From Ideonella sp. (GTDB lineage: Bacteria > Pseudomonadota > Gammaproteobacteria > Burkholderiales > Burkholderiaceae_C): DNA of 64,000 nt. Below are positions 1 through 8,450 of this stretch, piece by piece. The DNA is taken from assembly GCA_015075545.1 (NCBI GenBank), contig JABTUC010000001.1, positions 124,001 to 188,000 of the forward strand. Reading direction: 5' to 3'. A program made the position numbers and the translations under genes. Within the stretch, counting starts at the first letter, position 1. Each line of letters starts with the position of its first letter. The notes beneath the pieces are model-generated. The model was not told the origin of the DNA and searched no databases. It worked only from the letters and a program-made list of their open reading frames with translations.

Positions 1-786
1 GTCAACGGCATCGAGGTCATCTACAACCACGTGATCCTCGTGCTGAAGGGCGTGTCGCTGCAGGTGAGCGAGGGCCGCATCGTCGCGCTGCTCGGCGGCA
101 ACGGCGCGGGCAAGACGACGACGCTGCGCGCGGTGAGCAACCTGCTGGCCGGCGAGCGCGGCGAGGTGACCAAGGGCTCGATCGAACTGCGCGGCGAGCG
201 CATCGAGAAACTCAGCACCGCCGACATGGTCGAGCGCGGCGTGATCCAGGTGATGGAGGGCCGCCACTGCTTCGCGCACCTGACGATCGAGGAGAACCTG
301 CTCACCGGCGCCTACACGCGCAAGGACGGCAAGGCCGCCGTCTCGGCCACGCTCGACAAGGTCTACGGCTACTTCCCGCGGCTGAAGCAGCGCCGCGGCT
401 CGCAGGCGGCCTACACCTCGGGCGGCGAGCAGCAGATGTGCGCGATCGGCCGCGCGCTGATGGCCAACCCGAAGATGGTGCTGCTCGACGAGCCGTCGAT
501 GGGGCTGGCGCCGCAGATCGTGCAGGAGGTGTTCGAGATCGTGCGCGACTTGAACACCAAGGAGCGCGTCACCTTCCTGCTGGCCGAGCAGAACACCAAC
601 ATGGCGCTGCGCTACGCCGACTACGGCTACATCCTCGAGAACGGCCGCGTCGTGATGGACGGCAAGGCGGCCGACCTGCGCGAGAACGAGGACGTCAAGG
701 AGTTCTACCTCGGCATGGGCGGGGCCGACCGCAAGAGCTTCCGCGACGTCAAGAGCTACAAGCGCCGCAAGCGCTGGCTGGCATGA
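1..786 (+). CDS. ABC transporter ATP-binding protein, LivF family (5' end outside window)
   Basis: This is the cytoplasmic ATPase of a branched-chain amino-acid/amide-type (HAAT) ABC importer. The reading frame is open from base 1, so the true start lies upstream; the GTG at 31 is internal. Visible motifs are a Walker A (GGNGAGKTT, about residue 32 of the visible part), the signature SGGEQQ near residue 140 and Walker B LLDEP near residue 160. The C-terminus is a lysine/arginine-rich extension ending KRRKRWLA, longer than in E. coli LivF. It is followed 50 bp later by an unknown small gene and an acyl-CoA-ligase-like gene. I infer uptake of an aromatic or organic acid that is then activated with CoA; the substrate itself cannot be read from the sequence. 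Confidence 0.93.
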   Translation, partial: VNGIEVIYNHVILVLKGVSLQVSEGRIVALLGGNGAGKTTTLRAVSNLLAGERGEVTKGSIELRGERIEKLSTADMVERGVIQVMEGRHCFAHLTIEENLLTGAYTRKDGKAAVSATLDKVYGYFPRLKQRRGSQAAYTSGGEQQMCAIGRALMANPKMVLLDEPSMGLAPQIVQEVFEIVRDLNTKERVTFLLAEQNTNMALRYADYGYILENGRVVMDGKAADLRENEDVKEFYLGMGGADRKSFRDVKSYKRRKRWLA

Positions 787-836
787 ACCACCCCCTGCGT
801 TGTTTGCGGTCGTGGCAAATGCCCTGAGGCCCGAGC

Positions 837-1130
837 ATGCCTGACGACTTCGGCTTCGCGCCGCCACCGTTCGACGCCGGGCAGTCGCTGCTGCAACTGC
901 AGCGCGCGCTGCGCGACTGCAAGCTGAGCGGCCGCGGCAAGGGTTTCGAGCTGCGTGGCAAGGCGGTGGTCGAGCTGGAGGCGCGCGACGGCGCCGTGGC
1001 CGCGCGCGTGGCGCGACGCCTGGCCGCCACCCCCGAGTGGGACGCCTTCACGGTGAAGAACGCCGCCGACCAGCGCAAGCTGATCGACGAGGTGAAGAAG
1101 CGGCTGGCGCGCTGGACCGACGAGGATTGA
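837..1130 (+). CDS. Conserved hypothetical protein, 97 aa
   Basis: I do not recognise a named family. The protein is small, soluble and charged, with no signal peptide or membrane segment. Its C-terminal part is rich in Lys/Arg and Asp/Glu and should be helical (KKRLARWTDED at the end). It sits 50 bp after the ABC ATPase and 11 bp before the phenylacetate-CoA-ligase-like gene in the same orientation, so the three are probably co-transcribed. Start ATG at 837 is the only reasonable one. The tight spacing and codon use typical of the surroundings support a real gene. Confidence 0.7.
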   Translation: MPDDFGFAPPPFDAGQSLLQLQRALRDCKLSGRGKGFELRGKAVVELEARDGAVAARVARRLAATPEWDAFTVKNAADQRKLIDEVKKRLARWTDED

Positions 1131-1141
1131 ACGGAGGATCG

Positions 1142-2440
1142 ATGTCGCAACCCCAAGCCGCCCGCGCCGCGGCGGATTCGTTCTACGACGCGCTCGAAAC
1201 GCGCGACCCCGCGCAGCGCGAGCGCGATGCGCTGGCCGCGCTGCCGCCGCTGCTGCGCCGTGTGCAGGCCACCGCGGCCGGCGCCGAGCGCCTCGGCCGG
1301 GTGGATGCCGATGCGATCACCACGCGCCAGGCGTTCGCCAAGCTGCCGGTGCTGCGCAAGGGCGAGGTGCACCAGCGCCAGCAGGCCGGCCGCGCCGCAG
1401 CGACGTGGGACCCGCTGGGCGGCATCTCGGCCATCGGCTGGCGCGGCACGGCGGCAGCGCAAGGCGCGCGCCGCGTGTACCAGTCGCCGGGTCCGATCTA
1501 CGAACCCGAAGGCCTCGGGCCCGATCCGTTTCGCATGGCGCGTGCGCTGTGGGCCGCCGGGTTTCGCGCCGGCGACCTGGTGCACTGCAGCTTCAGCTAC
1601 CACCTCACGCCGGCCGGCGCGATGATGGAAGGCGGCGCGCACGCGATCGGCTGCACCACCTTTCCGGGCGGCGTCGGCAACACCGAACTGCAGTTGCAGG
1701 CGATCGTCGACCTGCGGCCGCACGGCTATATCGGCACGCCGAGCTTCCTGAAGATCCTGGTCGAACGCGCCGCCGAATCGGGGCAGTCGATCGCCTCGAT
1801 GCACAAGGCGTTGGTCAGCGCCGAGGCGTTCCCGCCGTCGTTGCGCGACTGGCTCGGCGTGCGCGGCATCGAGGGCTACCAGGCCTACGGCACCGCCGAT
1901 GTCGGCCTCATCGCCTACGAGACGGTGGCGCGCGAAGGAATGGTGGTCGACGAGGGCGTGCTGCTCGAGATCGTGCGCCCGGGCACCGACGATCCCGTGC
2001 CCGACGGCGAGGTCGGTGAAGTGGTGATCACCGTGCTCGCCGCCGACTACCCGCTGGTGCGCTACGGCACCGGCGACTTGTCGGCGGTGCTGCCCGGGCG
2101 CTGCCCGAGCGGCCGCACGGCGCAGCGCATCAAGGGCTGGATGGGCCGCGCCGACCAGACCGCCAAGGTGCGCGGCATGTTCGTGCACCCGAGCCAGGTG
2201 GCCGACATCGTGCGCCGCCACGCCGAGATCGTTCGCGCGCGCATGGTGATCGAAGGCGAGATGGCGAGCGACCGCATGACCTTCAAGGCCGAGGTGTCGG
2301 CGCGCCCCGAAGGCCTGGCGCAGGCCATCGCCGCCAGCGTGCGCGACGTCACCAAGCTCAACGCCGAGGTCGTGCTCGCCGCTGCCGGCAGCCTGCCCAA
2401 CGACGGCAAGGTGATCGAGGACGCGCGCAGCTACAAGTAG
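1142..2440 (+). CDS. Phenylacetate-CoA ligase-like (AMP-forming, PaaK family) enzyme
   Basis: This 432-residue protein belongs to the adenylate-forming ligases that activate aromatic or other carboxylic acids to CoA thioesters in two steps (acyl-AMP, then acyl-CoA). The length matches PaaK (about 430 residues). Visible blocks are the central QAYGTADVGL segment near residue 245, which corresponds to the acyl-binding/ATP motif, and YGTGDL near residue 308, whose Asp normally contacts the AMP ribose. The start at 1142 is preceded by GGAGG at a good distance; a longer open frame from 1037 overlaps the previous gene and is rejected. It follows an amino-acid-type ABC ATPase, suggesting import coupled to activation. 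The true substrate is unknown, and phenylacetate is only the family name. Confidence 0.85.
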   Translation: MSQPQAARAAADSFYDALETRDPAQRERDALAALPPLLRRVQATAAGAERLGRVDADAITTRQAFAKLPVLRKGEVHQRQQAGRAAATWDPLGGISAIGWRGTAAAQGARRVYQSPGPIYEPEGLGPDPFRMARALWAAGFRAGDLVHCSFSYHLTPAGAMMEGGAHAIGCTTFPGGVGNTELQLQAIVDLRPHGYIGTPSFLKILVERAAESGQSIASMHKALVSAEAFPPSLRDWLGVRGIEGYQAYGTADVGLIAYETVAREGMVVDEGVLLEIVRPGTDDPVPDGEVGEVVITVLAADYPLVRYGTGDLSAVLPGRCPSGRTAQRIKGWMGRADQTAKVRGMFVHPSQVADIVRRHAEIVRARMVIEGEMASDRMTFKAEVSARPEGLAQAIAASVRDVTKLNAEVVLAAAGSLPNDGKVIEDARSYK

Positions 2441-2456
2441 CGGGCACCGCAGGCCG

Positions 2457-3698
2457 CTACGCCGCGGCGCGCAGCGCCGCGGGCGCGGGGTGCGCGGCGA
2501 AGAAGTCCATCGCCGCCCGCGTGCCGCTGCCGGCCAGCGGCACGCCGTGCAGTTGCAGGCCCATCTCGACGCCGGCCACGGCGGCCACCAGCGTCAGGTC
2601 GTTGCTGTGGCCGAGGTGACCGATGCGAAACATGCGGCCCAGCACCTTGCCCAGCCCGGTGCCCAGCGAGAGATCGAAGCGGCGGTGGATCAACTGCCGC
2701 AGCGCATCGGCATCCACCCCCTGCGGTGTGACGACGCCGGTGAGCACCGGCGAGTACGCGCCCGCATCGGCGCACTGGATCGGCAGCCCCCAGGCGCGCA
2801 CCGCGCTGCGCACGCCTTCGGCCCAGCGCTGGTGCCGAGCGAACACCGCCGGCAGCCCCTGCTCGAGCAGCATGTCGAGCGCCTCGCTCAGGCCATAGAG
2901 CAGGTTGGTGTTCGGCGTGTACGGCCAGTAGCCGCCCTGGTTCATCGCGACGATCTCGTCCCACGCCCAGTACGAGCGCGGCAGCGTCGCGCCCTTCGCC
3001 GCCGCCAGTGCCTTCGGCGACAGCGCATTGAAGCTGATGCCCGGCGGCAGCATCAGGCCCTTCTGCGCGCCGCTGATCGAGACGTCGATGCCCCACTCGT
3101 CGTGGCGATAGTCGGCGCACGCCAGCCCCGAGATGGTGTCGACCATCAGCAGCGCCGGGTGTGCGGCGGCGTCGATCGCGCGGCGCACCGCGGCGATGTC
3201 GGACGTGACGCCGGTGGAGGTTTCGTTGTGCACCACGCACACCGCCTTGATGCGGTGCTGCGGGTCGCGGCGCAGCCGCTGCTCGATCAGATCGGCCTGC
3301 ACGCCACCGCGCCAGCCGGCAGGCAGGCCGGTGGCGGCATCGGTGCCCGGCACCGACACGAACTCCGGCTGCAGCCCGAGCCGCACCGCCATCTTCTGCC
3401 ATAGCGTGGCGAAGTGGCCGGTCTCGAACATCAGCACCGCGTCGCCCCCGCTCAGCGTATTGACCAGCGCCGCCTCCCACGCGCCGGTGCCCGACGCCGG
3501 GTAGATCACCACCGGATGCCGGGTGCGAAACACCTGCTGCAGGCCGTCGACCACCTTGCGCCCGAGCCGCGCGAACTCGGGCCCGCGGTGGTCGATCGTC
3601 GGCAGGCTCAGCGCGCGCAGAATGCGATCGGGCACCGGGCTCGGCCCCGGGATCTGCAGGAAGTGCTGGCCGCTGAGGTGGTGGTCGAGCGCGATCAT
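2457..3698 (-). CDS. Class V aminotransferase (alanine/serine-glyoxylate aminotransferase family)
   Basis: This PLP enzyme of 413 residues transfers amino groups, most likely to glyoxylate. The N-terminal block LQIPGPSPVPDRIL and the YPASGTGAWEA segment (about residues 65-75) are typical of the serine/alanine-glyoxylate aminotransferase group. The Schiff-base lysine lies in SGAQKGLMLPPG near residue 210. The start ATG at 3698 gives the family's usual N-terminus; the frame stays open further upstream, but that stretch lies antisense to the next gene. The gene is convergent with the CoA-ligase gene (16 bp between stops) and divergent from the FAD/Fe-S oxidoreductase. Both neighbours would fit glyoxylate/glycolate metabolism, which is an inference. 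Confidence 0.9.
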   Translation of the reverse strand: MIALDHHLSGQHFLQIPGPSPVPDRILRALSLPTIDHRGPEFARLGRKVVDGLQQVFRTRHPVVIYPASGTGAWEAALVNTLSGGDAVLMFETGHFATLWQKMAVRLGLQPEFVSVPGTDAATGLPAGWRGGVQADLIEQRLRRDPQHRIKAVCVVHNETSTGVTSDIAAVRRAIDAAAHPALLMVDTISGLACADYRHDEWGIDVSISGAQKGLMLPPGISFNALSPKALAAAKGATLPRSYWAWDEIVAMNQGGYWPYTPNTNLLYGLSEALDMLLEQGLPAVFARHQRWAEGVRSAVRAWGLPIQCADAGAYSPVLTGVVTPQGVDADALRQLIHRRFDLSLGTGLGKVLGRMFRIGHLGHSNDLTLVAAVAGVEMGLQLHGVPLAGSGTRAAMDFFAAHPAPAALRAAA

Positions 3699-3839
3699 GG
3701 GATGAGTTGTACCGCAAACGGAGCGGGCACTCTGCGCATTCGCGCCCCGGTCAAGCTGTCGGGCGCGCGAGTTCGATGACCTCGTGGCTACCTCGCTTGC
3801 GAGCCCCGGCCAACACATCCAAGATGCCGCAACCCGGCA

Positions 3840-6800
3840 ATGTCTGCCGACGCGATGAAGCTCGACGCCCCCGCCCGGCTGCAGCCGCACACCGACACCA
3901 GCGAGGCGCTGGCCGCACAGCTGCGCGCGCACACGCGCGGCGACGTGCTGTTCGACGCCGCCGCGCGCGGCCGCTACGCCACCGACGCGTCGATCTACCA
4001 GGTGGTGCCGGTGGGCGTGTTCGTGCCCACCGACGACGCCGACGTGCGCCACGCGATCCAGATCGCGCGCGAGCTGCGCGTGCCGGTGCTGCCGCGCGGC
4101 GCGGGCACCAGCCAGTGCGGGCAGACGGTCGGTGCGTGCCTGGTGATCGACTGCAGCAAGCACCTGCGCAGCGTGCTCGCGCTCGACGTCGACGCGCGCA
4201 CCGTGCGCGTGCAGCCCGGCCTCGTGCTCGACGCGCTCAATGCGCAGCTCGCGGGCCACGGCCTGTGGTTTCCGGTCGACGTGTCCACCGGCGCGCAGGC
4301 CACGCTCGGCGGCATGGCGGGCAACAACTCGTGCGGCGCGCGCTCGATCGCCTACGGCAACATGGTGCACAACGTGCGCGGCGTGCACCTGCGGCTGGCC
4401 GACGGCGCGGCGCTGCACGCCGGGCCGGTGGCCGCGCTGAGCGGTCGCGCTGCGCAGACCGCGCGCTTCGTGCAGGCGCTGGTCGATGACTGCCGCGGCG
4501 ACATCGAGGCGCACTGGCCGCGCGTGATGCGCCGCGTCGGCGGCTACAACCTCGACATCTTCCGGCCGGTGAGCGAGCGGCCGTACAGCGCCGACGGTTC
4601 GGTCAACCTCGCGCACCTGTTCGTCGGCGCCGAGGGCACGCTCGGCTTCGTCGAGGCGCTCGACCTGCAGCTCGCGCCGCTGCCGCGTGCGCGGGTGCTC
4701 GGCGTCGTCAACTTCGCGAGCTTCCACCGCGCGATGGACAGCGCGCAGCACATCGTCGCGCTCGGCCCCAGCGCGGTCGAGCTGGTCGACCGCACGATGA
4801 TCGAGCTGGCGCGCGCCAACCCGGCGTTCGCGCCGGTGATCGAGAGCGCACTCATCGGCGCGCCCGAGGCGATCCTACTGGTGGAGTTCGGCGGCGACGA
4901 CCGCAGCGCGCTGCTCGCGAAGCTGCGCGCGCTGGTCGAGCTGATGGGCGACCTCGGGCTGCCCGGCAGCGTGGTCGAGATGCCCGACGCGGCGCCGCAG
5001 AAGGCGCTGTGGGAGGTGCGCAAGGCCGGGCTCAACATCATGATGAGCCTCAAGGGCGACGGCAAGCCGGTGAGCTTCATCGAAGACTGCGCGGTGCCGC
5101 TGCCGCACCTGGCCGAGTACACCGCGGCGCTCACCGAGGTGTTCGCGCGCCACGGCACGCGCGGCACCTGGTACGCGCACGCGTCGGTCGGCACGCTGCA
5201 CGTGCGGCCGATCCTCGACATGCGCCGCGACGGCGCGCCGAAGATGCGCGCGATCGCGCAGGAGGCCTCCGAGCTGGTGCGCGAGTTCAAGGGCGCCTAC
5301 AGCGGCGAGCACGGCGACGGCCTGTGCCGCGGCGAGTGGATCGCCTGGCAGTTCGGCCCGCGGCTGACCGAGGCGTTGCGCGCGATCAAGCACCACCTCG
5401 ATCCCGACAACCTGTTCTGCCCCCACCGCATCGTCGACCCGCCGCGCATGGACGATGCCGCGCTGTTCCGCCACCCGCCCGGCTACCGCACCATTGCGCT
5501 GCAGCCCGCGTTCGACTGGTCGGCGTGGAACGTGCGCAACGATCCGGCCACCGAAGCGGTGAGCGCGCCGGGCAGCGGCGGCGACCCCACGCTCGGCTTC
5601 GCCAAGGCGGTCGAGATGTGCAACAACAACGGCCACTGCCGCAAGTTCGACGCCGGCACCATGTGCCCGAGCTGGCGCGTCACGCGCGACGAGCAGCACC
5701 TCACGCGCGGCCGCGCCAACACCCTGCGGCTGGCGCTGGCCGGTGCGCTCGGCGCCGACGCGCTCGCCGGCGACGCGGTGCGCGACGCGCTCGAGCTGTG
5801 CGTGGGCTGCAAGGGCTGCAAGCGCGAGTGCCCCACCGGCGTCGACATGGCGCGCATGAAGCTCGAGGTGCAGGCGCAGCGCCACGCGCGCTTCGGCGCG
5901 TCGCTCAAAGATCGGCTGATCGGCCGCCTGCCCGACTACGCGCCGTGGGCCAGCGCGCTGCCGTGGCTGGCCAACCTGCGCAACCATTGGCCGGCGCTGG
6001 CGCGAGCGCTCGAGCGCCGCACCGGCATCGCGGCGCAGCGCCGCCTGCCGCGCTGGCGGCGCGACACCTTCGGCCGGCGCGCGCGCGCGCTGCGGCTGGC
6101 GACGCGCGACGCGCTGCTCGCCGCGCACGAGGCCGGCGAGCGCGCGGTCGTGCTGTGGTGCGACACCTTCAACGACTATTTCGAACCCGACAACGCGCTG
6201 GCCGCGGTGCGGGTGCTGCGGGCGGCGGGCTACACCGTGCACGCGGCGCGCGGTGCCAACGGCCGCTCGCCGTGCTGCGGGCGCACGCACCTGGCGGTCG
6301 GCGACACGGCGCGCGCACGCGCCAAGGCGCACGCGCTGATCGACGCGCTGCTGCCGTTGGCGCAGCGCGGCATCGCGGTCGTCGGCCTCGAGCCGTCGTG
6401 CCTGCTGACGCTGCGCGACGAATACCTCGCGATGGGCCTCGGCGACGCCGCACGCACGCTAGCCAGCCAGGCGCTGCTGTTCGAGGAGTTCGTGGTGCGC
6501 GAGGCGCGCGCCGGGCGCTTCGCGCCCGAGTGGCGCGAGCCCGAGCAGACGCTGCTGGTGCACGGGCACTGCCACCAGAAGGCGTTCGGTCTGATGCCCG
6601 GCGTGATCGACGCGCTGCGGCTGTTGCCGGGCGCGCAGGTGACACCGATCGACGGCTCGTGCTGCGGCATGGCCGGCAGCTTCGGCTACGAGGCGGCGCA
6701 CCTCGAAGCGTCGCTGCAGATGGCCGAGCAGACGCTGCTGCCGGCGGTGCGCGCCGCGGGCGACGCCATCGTTGTCGCCAGCGGCACCAGTTGCCGGCAC

Positions 6801-6893
6801 CAGATCGCCGACGGCGCCGGGCGCGTGGCGCTGCACGTGGCGCAGGTGCTGGCGCAGCACCTGGCCGACGACGACGGAGTGCGCCACCCCTGA
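3840..6893 (+). CDS. FAD-binding and Fe-S-binding oxidoreductase (GlcD-GlcF-like fusion; D-lactate/2-hydroxyacid dehydrogenase type)
   Basis: This 1017-residue protein joins a GlcD-like flavoprotein half to a GlcF-like iron-sulfur half. Residues about 35-240 form the FAD-binding domain with the PRGAGTSQ and GNNSCGARS segments, followed by the oxidase cap to about 550. A cysteine cluster (MCNNNGHC, near residue 592) and CVGCKGCKRECP (near 653) are the Fe-S ligands. Two CCG motifs, SPCCGR (near 809) and CCGMAGSFG (near 940), mark the cysteine-rich domains. Such fusions oxidise D-2-hydroxyacids and pass electrons to the quinone pool. The start at 3840 has only a weak ribosome site, and Met6 (3855) is an alternative. 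The neighbouring glyoxylate-type aminotransferase makes glycolate or D-lactate plausible substrates. Confidence 0.9.
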   Translation: MSADAMKLDAPARLQPHTDTSEALAAQLRAHTRGDVLFDAAARGRYATDASIYQVVPVGVFVPTDDADVRHAIQIARELRVPVLPRGAGTSQCGQTVGACLVIDCSKHLRSVLALDVDARTVRVQPGLVLDALNAQLAGHGLWFPVDVSTGAQATLGGMAGNNSCGARSIAYGNMVHNVRGVHLRLADGAALHAGPVAALSGRAAQTARFVQALVDDCRGDIEAHWPRVMRRVGGYNLDIFRPVSERPYSADGSVNLAHLFVGAEGTLGFVEALDLQLAPLPRARVLGVVNFASFHRAMDSAQHIVALGPSAVELVDRTMIELARANPAFAPVIESALIGAPEAILLVEFGGDDRSALLAKLRALVELMGDLGLPGSVVEMPDAAPQKALWEVRKAGLNIMMSLKGDGKPVSFIEDCAVPLPHLAEYTAALTEVFARHGTRGTWYAHASVGTLHVRPILDMRRDGAPKMRAIAQEASELVREFKGAYSGEHGDGLCRGEWIAWQFGPRLTEALRAIKHHLDPDNLFCPHRIVDPPRMDDAALFRHPPGYRTIALQPAFDWSAWNVRNDPATEAVSAPGSGGDPTLGFAKAVEMCNNNGHCRKFDAGTMCPSWRVTRDEQHLTRGRANTLRLALAGALGADALAGDAVRDALELCVGCKGCKRECPTGVDMARMKLEVQAQRHARFGASLKDRLIGRLPDYAPWASALPWLANLRNHWPALARALERRTGIAAQRRLPRWRRDTFGRRARALRLATRDALLAAHEAGERAVVLWCDTFNDYFEPDNALAAVRVLRAAGYTVHAARGANGRSPCCGRTHLAVGDTARARAKAHALIDALLPLAQRGIAVVGLEPSCLLTLRDEYLAMGLGDAARTLASQALLFEEFVVREARAGRFAPEWREPEQTLLVHGHCHQKAFGLMPGVIDALRLLPGAQVTPIDGSCCGMAGSFGYEAAHLEASLQMAEQTLLPAVRAAGDAIVVASGTSCRHQIADGAGRVALHVAQVLAQHLADDDGVRHP

Positions 6894-6932
6894 GGCAGAT
6901 CAAGCTTGCGGCCGCGGCTCGGTTGCGGCCCC

Positions 6933-6949
6933 CGGCCGTCTGACGGCCG
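6933..6949. terminator. Candidate bidirectional hairpin between convergent genes
   Basis: An 8-bp perfect inverted repeat (CGGCCGTC, then GACGGCCG, one base apart) sits between two convergent genes. No T-run follows on either strand, so it is at best an unusual intrinsic terminator or a transcript-end stabilising hairpin. Confidence 0.45.
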
Positions 6950-6970
6950 CCCCCGAGGGGAAGCCGCGCG

Positions 6971-7411
6971 TCAGTTCACCCGCAGCGGGATCGTCACCGG
7001 GCCGTCGTTGACGAGTTCCACCTGCATGTCGGCACCGAACTCGCCGGCCTGCACGTCGGGGTGACGCGCGCGTGCATGGGCCAGCACCGCGTCGTACAGT
7101 GCGCGGCCGAGCGCGGGTGCGGCAGCCCCCGAGAAGCTCGGGCGGTTGCCGCCCGCGGTATCGGCGGCGAGGGTGAACTGGCTGACGATCAGCAGGCCGC
7201 CTTGCATGTCCTGCACGCTGCGGTTCATCTTGCCGGCCTCGTCGCCGAAGATGCGCAGCTTCAGCAGCTTGTCGACCAGCTTGCCGGCCTGCGCCTCGCC
7301 ATCGGCGGGCTCGGCACACACGAACACCAGCAAGCCAGCGCCGATGCGGCCACGCACCGCGCCGCCGATGCTCACCTGCGCGCGCGCCACGCGTTGCACG
7401 AGCGCGATCAT
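6971..7411 (-). CDS. dtd: D-aminoacyl-tRNA deacylase
   Basis: Dtd hydrolyses D-amino acids wrongly attached to tRNA, in the cytoplasm. The 146-residue length equals the family norm. The family hallmarks are clear: the N-terminus [13 protein letters not shown], the SQFTLAAD motif near residue 79 and the [11 protein letters not shown] segment with the conserved Gly-Pro-like dipeptide region. The start codon overlaps the stop of the upstream cation-transporter gene by 4 bp (ATGA), so the two genes are translationally coupled. The same gene pair is not known to me as functionally linked. Confidence 0.96.
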   Translation of the reverse strand: MIALVQRVARAQVSIGGAVRGRIGAGLLVFVCAEPADGEAQAGKLVDKLLKLRIFGDEAGKMNRSVQDMQGGLLIVSQFTLAADTAGGNRPSFSGAAAPALGRALYDAVLAHARARHPDVQAGEFGADMQVELVNDGPVTIPLRVN

Positions 7412-8304
7412 GGCGACTTCTGGCCGTCGTCGCCGTCGAAGTGCGCTTCCACGTCCGATGGCAACAGCTCGATGCGCGCGCGCAGCCCCGGCACAGCGTC
7501 CATCAGCGCCTGCTCGACCGCGGCGCGCAGCGCGGCGGCACGCCGCAGCGTCCAGCCCCCCGGCAGGTGCATGTGCAGATCGACGAAGCGGCGGCGGCCC
7601 GCGCGCCGCGTCACCACGTGGTCGAAGCGGATCACGTGGTGCTCGAAGTCGTGCAGCGTGTCGTCGATCTGGCGCTGCACCTCGGGCTCGAGCGCACGAT
7701 CCATCAGGCCGTCGGCGGCAGTGCCGATCAGGCGCACCGCCTCGCGCAGGATGTTCGCCGCCACCACGATCGCGATCGCCGGGTCGAGCCACTGCCAGCC
7801 GGTGAACGGCACCGCGATCAACGCGATGACCACGCCGGCGGACGTCCACACGTCGGTCAGCAGATGGCGCGCGTCGCCCTCGAGCGCCACCGAGCGCAGC
7901 TCGCGTGCGGCGCCGAGCATCGCGTAGGCCAGGGCTCCGTTCATCACCGAGCTGAGCACCGACAGCGCCAGGCCCATGCTCAGCGACTCCAGCGCCTGCG
8001 GATGCAGCAGGCGCTCCACCGCCGCCCACACGATGGCCAGCGCCGCGGCCAGGATCAGCAGGCCCTCGAAGCCGCTGGAGAAGTACTCGGCCTTGTGGTG
8101 GCCGTAGGGGTGGTCGTCGTCGGGCGGCGCCTCGGCCACCACCACCATCCACAACGCGAAGCCGGCACCGGCCACGTTGACCAGCGACTCCAGCGCATCG
8201 GACAGCAGACCCACCGAGCCGGTGAGCCACCAGGCGCCGAACTTCAGCGCCATGGTGGCGAGTGCCACCGCCACCGACAGTTTCAGGTACGAAGCCGCGC
8301 GCAT
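7408..8304 (-). CDS. Cation diffusion facilitator (CDF) family transporter
   Basis: This 298-residue inner-membrane protein exports divalent metals (Zn, Fe, Mn, Co type) in exchange for protons. About six membrane segments fill residues 5-200, followed by a cytoplasmic histidine-containing C-terminal domain. Metal-site motifs are visible: SDALESLVN near residue 35 and the acidic/histidine stretch [14 protein letters not shown] near residue 64, which resembles FieF/YiiP-type members. The [14 protein letters not shown] segment near residue 230 belongs to the dimeric cytoplasmic domain. Start ATG at 8304 has no strong ribosome site but gives the expected N-terminus. It overlaps dtd by 4 bp. Confidence 0.93.
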   Translation of the reverse strand: MRAASYLKLSVAVALATMALKFGAWWLTGSVGLLSDALESLVNVAGAGFALWMVVVAEAPPDDDHPYGHHKAEYFSSGFEGLLILAAALAIVWAAVERLLHPQALESLSMGLALSVLSSVMNGALAYAMLGAARELRSVALEGDARHLLTDVWTSAGVVIALIAVPFTGWQWLDPAIAIVVAANILREAVRLIGTAADGLMDRALEPEVQRQIDDTLHDFEHHVIRFDHVVTRRAGRRRFVDLHMHLPGGWTLRRAAALRAAVEQALMDAVPGLRARIELLPSDVEAHFDGDDGQKSP

Positions 8305-8425
8305 GGGCCGATTGTGCTCGGCGGGCGCGGGTCGCCCGCTTCCGATGCGGGCCTCGGTTCCGCCGCCGATGCGACGCTCGCGCCGCGCATCGGCAGTGTC
8401 CGCTCGACCGCTGCGCTGGCCCCTG

Positions 8426-8450
8426 GGGCCTGTTCACACTGAACAGGCCC
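8426..8450 (-). terminator. Perfect 11-bp hairpin at the 3' end of the coxL-like gene
   Basis: GGGCCTGTTCA, a 3-base loop, then TGAACAGGCCC forms a perfect stem directly after the TAG stop of the molybdenum hydroxylase gene. Its last pair overlaps the stop codon. No T-run follows on the minus strand. It probably ends or protects the coxS-coxL transcript. Confidence 0.6.
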
